A DNA stretch of 9,888 nt from Ruminococcaceae bacterium UBA1448. Its GTDB lineage: Bacteria > Bacillota > Clostridia > Oscillospirales > Ruminococcaceae. Positions 1 through 6,124 of the stretch are shown here, piece by piece. The position numbers were made by a program, and so were the translations under genes. Every line of letters starts with the position of its first letter. Position 1 is the stretch's first letter. The notes beneath the pieces are model-generated. The model saw nothing but the letters and a program-made list of their open reading frames with translations. It made no database searches and had not been told where the DNA came from. The DNA is taken from NCBI GenBank assembly GCA_002329405.1, contig DCTE01000146.1, positions 12,866 to 22,753 of the forward strand, given 5' to 3'.

Positions 1-665
1 AAAAGATGCTTGCGGCCGGAATTAAGGCGAGTTTTGCCCTCGGAGGGATCACCGGTTCACTGGTCGATATGCATGAGGAAGGCCTGATTAAAAAACTGCT
101 GGATGTCCAGTCCTTTGACCTGCGGGCAGCAGAGTCGCTGAAAAACAACCACTTTCATCAGCAGATCTCCGCGTCCTATTACGCCAGCCCCGGCAATCCC
201 GGTACGGCGGTCAACCAGCTGGATTTTGTCGTTCTTTCCGCACTGGAAATTGATACAGACTTTAATGTCAATGTTCTGACCGGTTCGGACGGTGTAATCC
301 GCGGCGCAATCGGCGGCCATCCAGATACCGCTGCCGGTGCGGGGATTTCCATTGTGGTCGCGCCGCTGATACGGGGAAGGATCCCGACGATTGTCAAAAA
401 AGTAAATACCATCGTGACGCCTGGAAGTACAGTTGATGTCGTCGTGACCGATCAGGGGATCGCTGTCAATCCAATCAGGACGGATTTGATCGAACGCCTA
501 TCAAAAGCCGGGCTGCCGCTGTATACGATTGAGCAGCTGCAGCAAAAGGCAGAACGTGTAGTAGGCGTCCCTGATCCAATCCGTTATCAGAAAAAGATCG
601 TCGGGATTGTCGCATACCGCGATAATTCCATCATTGACGTCATTCATGCGGTTGAGGACAGATAA
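1..665 (+). CDS. citF: Citrate lyase alpha subunit, C-terminal part (5' truncated by window)
   Basis: CitF is the citrate:acetyl-ACP transferase subunit of citrate lyase. It swaps acetyl for citrate on the acyl carrier subunit CitD so that CitE can cleave citryl-ACP to oxaloacetate and acetyl-ACP, in the cytoplasm, during citrate fermentation. The frame is open through the left edge; about 220 residues are visible of a protein that is normally a little over 500, so the N-terminal half or more is missing. Family-typical stretches are GGITG near the window start, SALEIDTDFNVNVLTGSDGV, GGHPDTAAGAG, VAPLIRGRIPT, TPGSTVDVVVT and GIAVNP, and the tail ends in YRDNSIIDVIHAV. The ATG at 6 is internal, not a start. 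The stop codon TAA (663-665) lies one base before the proposed citC start. citD and citE would be expected upstream. The family call is firm; only the N-terminus is unknown. Confidence 0.96.
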   Translation, partial: KMLAAGIKASFALGGITGSLVDMHEEGLIKKLLDVQSFDLRAAESLKNNHFHQQISASYYASPGNPGTAVNQLDFVVLSALEIDTDFNVNVLTGSDGVIRGAIGGHPDTAAGAGISIVVAPLIRGRIPTIVKKVNTIVTPGSTVDVVVTDQGIAVNPIRTDLIERLSKAGLPLYTIEQLQQKAERVVGVPDPIRYQKKIVGIVAYRDNSIIDVIHAVEDR

Positions 666-666
666 G

Positions 667-1698
667 GTGGATGCTGGCTGTGTGGCCGAACGGGTGTATG
701 TCCCGGGCCGGCTTATCAAAAGGGAACTCAGGGAATTTTATCAGCAGGCCGGGCTGCAGCTGGATTTTGATTGGGACTGCCTGGTCTTGCTGCGGGAGCA
801 GGGACAGGTCGTTGCGTCCGGCTGCCGGAAGGGGAATATCCTGCAAAGAATCGCGGTCCATCCGGTTTACCGTGATCAGGGGCTGGCGGCCATCCTTGTC
901 TCTGAACTGGTCAAAGAGTCGGTTGAATGGGGAATCAATCATCTTTTCCTGTTTACCCGTCCAAATAATCGTGTATTTTTTCAGTCTTTGGGATTTTTCC
1001 CGGTTATCGAAACATCGGAAGTATTGATGCTGGAAAACCGGAAAAAGGGGCTGGAACGCTTTCTGGATGGGATACCACCGGTCTCCGGCGAAAGGGTGGG
1101 CTGTATCGTTGCACATGCCAACCCGTTTACGCTGGGGCATCTGGCACTGCTGCAATACGCTTCCCAAAACTGCCAGGCGGTCTATCTGTTTATCCTGTCG
1201 GCCACAACCGCGCCTTTTTCTCCCGACGAACGTTTGAGGATGGCACGGCTTGCCGCGGCTCATTTTTCAAACGTCCTGGTACTGCCTGGCGGGGAGTATA
1301 TCCTTTCCCACACGACCTTTCCTGATTACTTTTACCCGGATCAGGTTGTCGGGCGGGCTGTAAACTGCCAATTGGATCTGTTGCTGTTTGCCAGGCGGAT
1401 CGCCCCCCGGCTGGGGATCAATGCCCGTTTTGTCGGGGAGGAACCTTTTTCGGCCGTGACAGCCGAATACAACAAGGCGATGGCCGACCTCCTTCCCAAA
1501 GAGGGGATACAGGTCGGTGTACTGCCCCGCTTTGAAAAAAACGGACGGCCGGTCAGTGCAACCCGTGTCCGGGAAGCATTGGCTGCCGGGGATTGGGAAA
1601 CGGCTGCTTCGCTGACACCAGAGGTCTGTCATCCTGTTTTAAAACAGCACCTGGCAAAATTGGGAGGACTTGGCGGCCTGGATTTTATGCCACGCTGA
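667..1698 (+). CDS. citC: [Citrate (pro-3S)-lyase] ligase
   Basis: CitC activates citrate lyase by using ATP and acetate to acetylate the thiol of the CitD prosthetic group. The protein has the family's two-part layout. Residues about 1-130 form a GNAT-like domain (SGCRKGN at 51-57, RIAVHPVYRDQGLA at 61-74, FFQSLGF at 104-110). Residues about 145-343 form a nucleotidyltransferase domain with NPFTLGH (152-158, the HxGH-type site with Thr in the first position, usual for CitC), FVGEEP (255-260) and SATRVR (297-302), the counterpart of the ISxSxVR motif. I chose GTG at 667 because GAGGA at 654-658 lies 8 bases upstream and the resulting 343 residues match the family's usual length. ATG at 646 is an alternative but has no ribosome site and would overlap citF. 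Translation is probably coupled to citF, whose stop is one base away. Placing citC after citF rather than first in the operon is a rearranged order. Confidence 0.95.
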   Translation: MDAGCVAERVYVPGRLIKRELREFYQQAGLQLDFDWDCLVLLREQGQVVASGCRKGNILQRIAVHPVYRDQGLAAILVSELVKESVEWGINHLFLFTRPNNRVFFQSLGFFPVIETSEVLMLENRKKGLERFLDGIPPVSGERVGCIVAHANPFTLGHLALLQYASQNCQAVYLFILSATTAPFSPDERLRMARLAAAHFSNVLVLPGGEYILSHTTFPDYFYPDQVVGRAVNCQLDLLLFARRIAPRLGINARFVGEEPFSAVTAEYNKAMADLLPKEGIQVGVLPRFEKNGRPVSATRVREALAAGDWETAASLTPEVCHPVLKQHLAKLGGLGGLDFMPR

Positions 1699-1712
1699 AA
1701 GGGGAAATTTTT

Positions 1713-2765
1713 GTGATCTGGTTCAGCTTGACCCTTCTGTGCGGATTGATGGGCGGGATTTTGGCAAATCGGCTGAAACTTCCGGCCGGGTTTATGATCG
1801 GCGCAATGGCTGCAACCGCGTTTTTTAACGTCCTGTCCGGCCATGGGATGATGCCGTCTGAGATCAAAACGGCTGTACAAACGGTTTCCGGTATCTTCAT
1901 TGGAATGAAAATCAGGAAATCTGACCTTCCGACATTAAAAACTATTTTGCTGCCGGCGGTGGTGTCCGCGGCATTCATGACGCTCTTGTGTATGGGGATG
2001 GGATGGATGGTCCGTATCTTTTCTGGAGTCGATGTCATCACAGCGATTCTCGGATGCGCACCGGGCGGCATTGTGGATATGTCGTTGATTGCAATGGATG
2101 TGGGGGCGGATACGTCTGTGATTTCGGTCCTGCATATGATCCGGCTGGTCACAGTCCTGGGCGTTTTCCCTACGTTATTGCAGCTTTTGGTGAAAAAGAT
2201 ACGCCGGTTGGAAAAGCAGCCGGCTATTGCTGGGCAGCCGGAACCGTTTTCGCCGGTTCAGCCCGACCGGCAGCTGTCTGAATCCTTGCGGATCTTTCTG
2301 ACGGCTTTGGTCGGCTGCCTGATGGGCATGCTGGGAAAGGCAGCGGGAATCCCGGCAGGGCCTCTGCTCTTTGCGATGATGGGGACAACAGCGTTTAATA
2401 TGCTGACCTCGCTGGCCAGCATGCCGATGCCGGTAAAGCGCAGTGCGCAGGTACTGGCCGGTACGCTGATTGGGGTCAATGTCACCTGGGAAGCCCTGGT
2501 CCAGCTGAAAAGCCTGCTGTTTTCTGCGCTGGTCATGCTGGTTTTGTATTTTGTGATCAACCTGCTGCTGGCCTTCCTGCTGCATTTTGTCTGCCATTAT
2601 GATATCATGACCGCCTTTTTTTCCTGTACGCCAGGCGGTGCGTCGGATATCTGCCTGATGGTGGAAGATTTTGGCGGGGATACCGCCCGGATATCCATTA
2701 TGCAGACCACCCGGGCGATCATCGTCGTGGGAATGTATCCGTTGTTGATACAGCTTTTTGGCTGA
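1713..2765 (+). CDS. AbrB/ammonia monooxygenase-like family membrane protein, candidate transporter
   Basis: This is a very hydrophobic protein of 350 residues from GTG 1713, with AAGGGGA at 1699-1705 seven bases upstream. The longer open frame back to 1593 overlaps citC and lacks a ribosome site. The sequence is an internal duplication. Each half has a PAGFMIGAM/PAGPLLFAM segment followed by an FN turn (FFNVLSG, TAFNMLTS), then a long helix, then a conserved APGG/TPGG turn (CAPGGIVDMSLIAMDVGADT and CTPGGASDICLMVEDFGGDT), and ends in a VFPTLLQLL or MYPLLIQLF helix. This two-repeat design is that of the membrane family often labelled 'AbrB' (Pfam AbrB, PF05145), which is unrelated to the AbrB DNA-binding regulator. 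No substrate is established for most members. Its position 14 bp after citC and 9 bp before citXG suggests, by inference only, transport of citrate, oxaloacetate, acetate or another anion linked to citrate lyase. Confidence 0.88.
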   Translation: MIWFSLTLLCGLMGGILANRLKLPAGFMIGAMAATAFFNVLSGHGMMPSEIKTAVQTVSGIFIGMKIRKSDLPTLKTILLPAVVSAAFMTLLCMGMGWMVRIFSGVDVITAILGCAPGGIVDMSLIAMDVGADTSVISVLHMIRLVTVLGVFPTLLQLLVKKIRRLEKQPAIAGQPEPFSPVQPDRQLSESLRIFLTALVGCLMGMLGKAAGIPAGPLLFAMMGTTAFNMLTSLASMPMPVKRSAQVLAGTLIGVNVTWEALVQLKSLLFSALVMLVLYFVINLLLAFLLHFVCHYDIMTAFFSCTPGGASDICLMVEDFGGDTARISIMQTTRAIIVVGMYPLLIQLFG

Positions 2766-2774
2766 GGAGGAAGT

Positions 2775-4133
2775 ATGCTTACTGGTAGAGCGGTAACGGT
2801 GGCCGATATGGCACAGGCGCGCGAAAGACGGGTTCAGCGGCGGCAGGCATTTATCCAGACCGGCAAGACCGTCGTCTGGTTTTCTCTCAATATCCCCGGA
2901 CCGGTCAAGGATGCACCCCTTTTGCGCCGTGTATTTCTCGAAGGGGAGGGTCGGCTGTGTGAACTGCTCAAACCCTCCGTCCAAAAAAGATGGGAGGCAT
3001 TTACTGGCTGGGAAGGGGTTTATTGCTGCGATTCCCCGGCAAAACGGGTCAAGGAAGAAATGATCCTGCTGGAAGAAACACATCCGCTGGGAAGGTTGTT
3101 CGATTTGGACGTGTTTTCCTCCGATGGAAGGAAACTTTCCCGCCCACAGTACCGGACATGCCTGCTGTGCGGAAAACAGGCGCAGTTTTGCGCACGTTCC
3201 CGTATCCATTCATTGCCGGATCTGCTCGCTGCTGTAGAGAAGATGGCGGCCGATTATTTTGATAGCCTGGACGCCGGGAAAATCGGGATGCTTGCAGAAC
3301 AGGCGTTGTTGTATGAAGTGTCGGTGACGCCCAAACCGGGACTGGTTGATCGGAATAACAATGGTGCACATCTGGATATGGATTTGTGGCTCTTTTTGAA
3401 GAGTGCCTCCGTCCTGCGGGACAGGTTTACCCAATGTGTAAAAGCCGGGATGAAGGAAGAAGATCCGGTTCGCCTTTTTTACTGCCTGCGGCAGCTGGGA
3501 ATCTGTGCAGAAGCGGAAATGCGGTCTGCAACCAATGGCGTCAATACCCATAAGGGCGCTATTTTTTCAATCGGCCTTCTTTGCGGCGCGTTTGGTCACT
3601 GTCTGAAATATCCGTCGGACCCTATCCAGGTGGTCAGACAGATGGCACCTGCGTTCCTCGCCCCGGAACAGACAGCTGCCGGCGGGTTTGGAAGTGAACT
3701 GTTCCGGCAGGGAACATGCGGCGGTATCCGTGTGGAGGCGGCGGATGGGTTCCCATCGGTGATGAATCTGGCATTGCCCGCTTTCAGACAGGCTTTGCAG
3801 CGGGGATTTTCGGAAAATGACGCCGGGGTGCTGACACTGCTGGCATTGCTGGGGAAAGTGGAAGATACCAATATGGTGCGGCGGGGTGGTCGGGAAAAAG
3901 CAGCGGAAATCCGGGAAAAGGCTGCCAAAATATGCAAAGAGCCTCTTTCTTTTCAGCAGACATTGCGCCTTGCGCTCAGAATGGACCAGAATTTTATCGC
4001 GGAAAACCTGAGTCCGGGTGGCTGTGCCGATTTGCTGGCAGTGACCTGGCTGTGGTTCCATTTTATGAGAATGGTGGAGTCAAACGAGTTGGAAATGGTT
4101 AATTTTTGGCCAGGCTTAGCTGAATCATTTTAA
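2775..4133 (+). CDS. citXG: CitXG fusion: apo-citrate lyase phosphoribosyl-dephospho-CoA transferase / triphosphoribosyl-dephospho-CoA synthase
   Basis: This bifunctional enzyme makes and attaches the citrate lyase prosthetic group. The C-terminal CitG domain forms 2'-(5''-triphosphoribosyl)-3'-dephospho-CoA from ATP and dephospho-CoA. The N-terminal CitX domain transfers it to a serine of CitD. CitX spans about residues 10-155: NIPGPVK (39-45), LGRLFDLDV (105-113), and the cysteine-rich RTCLLCGKQAQFCARSR (127-143). CitG spans about 168-440: VTPKPGLVDRNN (184-195), HLDMD (199-203), TNGVNTHKGAIF (253-264), GKVEDTN and SPGGCADLLA (413-422). At 452 residues it is the sum of both enzymes. The ATG has AGGAGG (2765-2770) four bases upstream, and that site overlaps the stop codon of the membrane gene, so coupling is likely. 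The same fusion is known from some other citrate-fermenting bacteria. No further cit gene follows, so this ends the operon. Confidence 0.95.
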   Translation: MLTGRAVTVADMAQARERRVQRRQAFIQTGKTVVWFSLNIPGPVKDAPLLRRVFLEGEGRLCELLKPSVQKRWEAFTGWEGVYCCDSPAKRVKEEMILLEETHPLGRLFDLDVFSSDGRKLSRPQYRTCLLCGKQAQFCARSRIHSLPDLLAAVEKMAADYFDSLDAGKIGMLAEQALLYEVSVTPKPGLVDRNNNGAHLDMDLWLFLKSASVLRDRFTQCVKAGMKEEDPVRLFYCLRQLGICAEAEMRSATNGVNTHKGAIFSIGLLCGAFGHCLKYPSDPIQVVRQMAPAFLAPEQTAAGGFGSELFRQGTCGGIRVEAADGFPSVMNLALPAFRQALQRGFSENDAGVLTLLALLGKVEDTNMVRRGGREKAAEIREKAAKICKEPLSFQQTLRLALRMDQNFIAENLSPGGCADLLAVTWLWFHFMRMVESNELEMVNFWPGLAESF

Positions 4134-4146
4134 AAATGAATTTTAC

Positions 4147-4257
4147 CTCAGCCTATTGAGAAACACATCCAAATTCAGTAGGATGGAAGAGGCCTCCAAT
4201 GCGGTGTTTTTGTTCTGCACCGTATTGGAGGCTTTCTACAATTCAGTATAAGCTGAG
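4147..4257. repeat. Nested imperfect palindrome with 9-bp direct repeats after citXG
   Basis: Three layers surround one centre. The outer arms CTCAGCcTAT (4147-4156) and ATAaGCTGAG (4248-4257) pair with one mismatch. Inside them AATTCAGTA occurs twice in direct orientation (4172-4180 and 4240-4248). The core is a 16-bp near-perfect hairpin (4192-4232). The design resembles a small palindromic mobile unit, but only one copy is visible here, and it may simply be an elaborate 3' UTR fold. Confidence 0.45.
4192..4236 (+). terminator. Probable Rho-independent terminator of the citrate lyase operon
   Basis: The left arm at 4192-4207 (GCCTCCAATGCGGTGT) pairs with the right arm at 4217-4232 (GCACCGTATTGGAGGC), allowing two G-U pairs, around a 9-base loop. 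It is followed by TTTCT. The stem is long and stable but the T-tract is short, so termination strength is uncertain. It lies about 60 bp after the citXG stop with no gene between. Confidence 0.65.
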
Positions 4258-4297
4258 ATCAAGCAGCATCTGGCTCTTTTTGGCAGGCTTTATCCTA

Positions 4298-4326
4298 TTG
4301 ACATTGTATCTGAAAGTATGTATAAT
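4298..4326 (+). promoter_or_regulatory. Perfect-consensus sigma-70/sigma-A promoter
   Basis: TTGACA at 4298-4303 and TATAAT at 4321-4326 are separated by exactly 17 bases, so all twelve consensus positions match at optimal spacing. The expected transcription start is near 4333, about 95 bases before the small membrane protein gene at 4427. A promoter this strong usually needs a repressor, and two palindromes lie just downstream. Confidence 0.88.
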
Positions 4327-4329
4327 TTG

Positions 4330-4345
4330 GTTAGCGGCTGCTAAC
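4330..4345. promoter_or_regulatory. Operator-like palindrome, copy 1 (GTTAGC-N4-GCTAAC)
   Basis: GTTAGC and GCTAAC are exact inverted halves with a 4-base spacer (ggct). The site starts four bases after the -10 box and covers the expected transcription start, where a bound dimeric repressor would block initiation. The regulator is unknown. The half-site TTAGC/GCTAA is loosely reminiscent of MarR/SlyA or DtxR-type sites but matches neither consensus exactly. The inverted repeat is seen directly; its use as an operator is inferred. Confidence 0.6.
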
Positions 4346-4376
4346 ATACATAATGCCGCTTTTATACAGCAGATAA

Positions 4377-4392
4377 GTTAGCTATTGCTAAC
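4377..4392. promoter_or_regulatory. Operator-like palindrome, copy 2 (GTTAGC-N4-GCTAAC)
   Basis: This is a second exact copy of both half-sites with a different spacer (tatt). One more pair on each side extends it to AGTTAGC/GCTAACT. It lies 47 bp downstream of copy 1, in the leader of the small gene. The half-sites are conserved while the spacer differs, which is the pattern expected of a protein-binding site. Confidence 0.58.
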
Positions 4393-4426
4393 TAAGATTA
4401 CTTGGAAAACAAGAGAGGAAACAATT

Positions 4427-4549
4427 ATGACAATTGTATTAAGTATTCTGATTTCTGTTGTCGTCATCACTTTTTGCACCGCTGTAAAAGCCATATGTAA
4501 AAATCTATTGGAGAATCCAGAAAAGGACAAGAAGGACACGGGTACATGA
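4427..4549 (+). CDS. Small single-pass membrane protein, 40 residues, unknown function
   Basis: The ATG at 4427 has AGAGAGGA eight bases upstream and the frame ends in TGA at 4547-4549. The product starts MTIVLSILISVVVITF, a clear transmembrane helix (about residues 3-20), and continues with a short, charged, Lys/Asp/Glu-rich tail ending DKKDTGT that is probably cytoplasmic. It has two cysteines (17 and 24). Support for it being real comes from its own perfect promoter at 4298, two palindromic sites, a good ribosome site, and a terminator starting 23 bp after the stop. I do not recognise a family. The layout (N-terminal helix, short tail, a few Cys) recalls small FeoB-associated membrane proteins, but the cysteine cluster is missing and no feo gene is in view, so I do not assign that role. 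Confidence 0.62.
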   Translation: MTIVLSILISVVVITFCTAVKAICKNLLENPEKDKKDTGT

Positions 4550-4571
4550 TCGACAAGCAATTGTTCCAGGG

Positions 4572-4604
4572 AAACCTCCCATGGTAAAAGCCATGGGAGG
4601 TTTT
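4572..4604. terminator. Rho-independent terminator after the small membrane protein gene
   Basis: A perfect 13-bp stem (AAACCTCCCATGG at 4572-4584, CCATGGGAGGTTT at 4591-4603) encloses the 6-base loop TAAAAG. A T-run follows on the plus strand, and the matching A-run on the left allows some activity on the minus strand. It fits as the terminator of the gene at 4427-4549. Confidence 0.8.
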
Positions 4605-4607
4605 GCG

Positions 4608-4706
4608 TCAGGAGGCGGATCCGACGATGGATTCCAGATGGGAGAGGATGGTGCCCGAAGGCTCCAGGAGACCGTCGAGAATATCGCCCGGTGCAAAGGT
4701 ATCTTC
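4608..4706 (-). pseudogene. Possible remnant of a minus-strand gene 3' end
   Basis: Read on the minus strand, this GC-richer stretch has 32 sense codons, from just after an in-frame TAG (complement of 4707-4709) to TGA (complement of 4608-4610). The peptide has a natural-looking make-up: TFAPGDILDGLLEPSGTI followed by LSHLESIVGSAS. The hairpin at 4572-4604 lies directly downstream on that strand, where a gene's terminator would be. There is no start codon with a ribosome site, and AT-rich sequence lies upstream. I recognise no family. It may be a chance open frame. Confidence 0.25.
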
Positions 4707-4775
4707 CTATTTATCCGGGTGGTTGCGGATGTTTAAGGACGGCTTAAAAAAGGAATTTGTGACAAGCAGAAATGA

Positions 4776-4804
4776 TTGTATTTGTAAAAAGCAAATGCTA
4801 TAAT
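4776..4804 (+). promoter_or_regulatory. Extended -10 promoter for the Gfo/Idh gene
   Basis: TTGTAT (4776-4781) and TATAAT (4799-4804) are 17 bases apart, and TGC directly precedes the -10 box, giving an extended TGnTATAAT element. Initiation is expected near 4811, leaving a leader of about 95 bases. ATTTG (4780-4784) and CAAAT (4792-4796) form an inverted repeat inside the spacer that could be an operator half-site pair. The leader also contains AGCGTT twice (4821-4826, 4830-4835) inside a possible AAGCGG/CCGCTT stem (4813-4818, 4845-4850). Confidence 0.7.
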
Positions 4805-4906
4805 TGGTTTGAAAGCGGCAAGCGTTCTCAGCGTTGCTCTTCATCCGCTTGTACAGTTTTACCCGTTATTGGGTTATCTGAAAGTCTTTTAGAGGGGAAA
4901 TGAAAT

Positions 4907-6124
4907 ATGAATGCAGTACTTCGTATCGGTATGATTGGATTCGGTGGACGGGGAATGGGATTGCTGACGAATTCTCTTTTTCCACTCAAGGAAGCACAGG
5001 TTACCGCTGTCTGTGACGTTTACAACGACCGTGCGCAGGCTGCGGCTGATGCGGTATTGGAAAAACAGGGAAGGACGCCGAAAATTTATCTTGATTATCA
5101 GGATCTCCTGTCCGACCCTGAAGTAGATGCTGTGGTTATTGCCACATCGTGGGAAACGCATATACCGATTGCCTTAGCGGCAATGCGAGCTGGTAAGATT
5201 ACCGCCTGTGAGGTGGGAGGTGCGGCCTCACTGGAAGAATGCTGGGAATTGGTACATACCTATGAGCAAACCAAAACGCCCATTATGCTGCTGGAAAATT
5301 GCTGCTATGGCCGGGAAGAACTGATGCTGCTGAATATGGTGCGTCAGGGGGTGCTGGGAGAGATTGTCCATTGCCAGGGGGGATACCGGCATGATCTGCG
5401 TCAAGAGGTGAGCTTTGGAAGGGAGAACCGTCACTATCGTTTGAACCATTATCTCAACCGGAACTGCGAAAATTATCCCACCCATGAACTGGGGCCAATT
5501 GCCAAAATACTGAATATGAACCATGGCAACCGTATGCTGACACTTACTTCCACAGCCTCTTCGGCCAGGGGACTTCACAGCTACCTTACCCGTAAAAAGG
5601 GGGAGGAATACGATCTCACACGGGCACAATGGCGTCAGGGAGATGTTATAACAACGGCAATCCGCTGCGCACAGGGACAAACCATTGTGCTGACATTGGA
5701 TACCACTCTTCCACGGTATTATTCCAGAGGGCTGCATATCCAGGGGACACTGGGAATGTATGAAGAAGAAAATCAATCCATTTTCCTGGACGACGTCCAT
5801 AATGAGTGGGATTTTGATTGGAAATCTCAGTGGGGAAATATAGAAAAGTACCGGGAACAATATGAACATCCGATTTGGAAAGAATACCTTGCAAACGGAG
5901 TGTATGGTGATCACGGAGGAATGGATGGGCTGGTCATGAAATCCTTTGTACAGCATGCACTCTCCGGTGAAGCAATGCCAATTGATGTATACGATATGGC
6001 TGCATGGATGAGTATTTCTGCCCTTTCGGAGATCTCTGTTTCCAAAGGCGGGGCGGTGGTTGAAATCCCTGATTTCACCAGCGGACGATGGGTGCTGCCA
6101 GACTGGAAATCTTCCGAACTCTGA
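4907..6124 (+). CDS. Gfo/Idh/MocA family protein, GH109-like (NAD-dependent glycosidase or oxidoreductase)
   Basis: This is a 405-residue protein starting at ATG 4907, nine bases after AGAGGGG. The N-terminal Rossmann domain carries IGMIGFGGRGMG (7-18) for NAD(P) binding, with VCDVYN (35-40) at the second strand. VDAVVIAT (73-80) and CEVGGA (101-106) occupy the place of the usual EKP motif. The C-terminal substrate domain has NYPTHELGPIAKILN (189-203), with His193 as the probable catalytic-site residue, then GDVITTAIRC (245-254), LDTTLPR and QGTLGMYEE. The NYPTH-LGP motif and overall length resemble glycoside hydrolase family 109, which uses bound NAD in an oxidation-elimination-reduction cycle to cleave glycosides. 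No signal peptide is seen, so it acts in the cytoplasm. An oxidoreductase acting on a sugar is the alternative. It has its own promoter at 4776 and is probably co-transcribed with the ADP-ribosylglycohydrolase-like gene 133 bp downstream. Confidence 0.88.
   Translation: MNAVLRIGMIGFGGRGMGLLTNSLFPLKEAQVTAVCDVYNDRAQAAADAVLEKQGRTPKIYLDYQDLLSDPEVDAVVIATSWETHIPIALAAMRAGKITACEVGGAASLEECWELVHTYEQTKTPIMLLENCCYGREELMLLNMVRQGVLGEIVHCQGGYRHDLRQEVSFGRENRHYRLNHYLNRNCENYPTHELGPIAKILNMNHGNRMLTLTSTASSARGLHSYLTRKKGEEYDLTRAQWRQGDVITTAIRCAQGQTIVLTLDTTLPRYYSRGLHIQGTLGMYEEENQSIFLDDVHNEWDFDWKSQWGNIEKYREQYEHPIWKEYLANGVYGDHGGMDGLVMKSFVQHALSGEAMPIDVYDMAAWMSISALSEISVSKGGAVVEIPDFTSGRWVLPDWKSSEL

Noticed and set aside
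646..1698. Longer citC start at ATG 646 or further upstream
   Set aside because: No ribosome site precedes it and it would overlap citF. GTG 667 has GAGGA at good distance and gives the usual length.
2175..3209. Minus-strand open frame of about 340 codons across the AbrB-family gene and citX
   Set aside because: It spans two clear plus-strand genes, has no ribosome site, and its product is His/Gln/Arg-rich without recognisable motifs.
4199..4381. 60-codon plus-strand frame with a hydrophobic middle
   Set aside because: It starts inside the terminator hairpin, runs across the promoter and operator-like sites, and has no ribosome site.
4330..4392. Iron-responsive DtxR/IdeR boxes
   Set aside because: The half-sites share TTAG-like bases with such boxes, but the spacing and the inner bases differ from the TTAGGTTAG-CTAACCTAA pattern. 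I kept only a neutral operator call.
4378..4560. 60-codon minus-strand frame opposite the small membrane gene
   Set aside because: There is no ribosome site. The plus-strand frame has a promoter, ribosome site and terminator, so this is its shadow.
4603..4803. 66-codon plus-strand frame after the hairpin
   Set aside because: Its ATG-like start is an alternative codon directly after the terminator. There is no ribosome site, and its end runs through the promoter of the Gfo/Idh gene.
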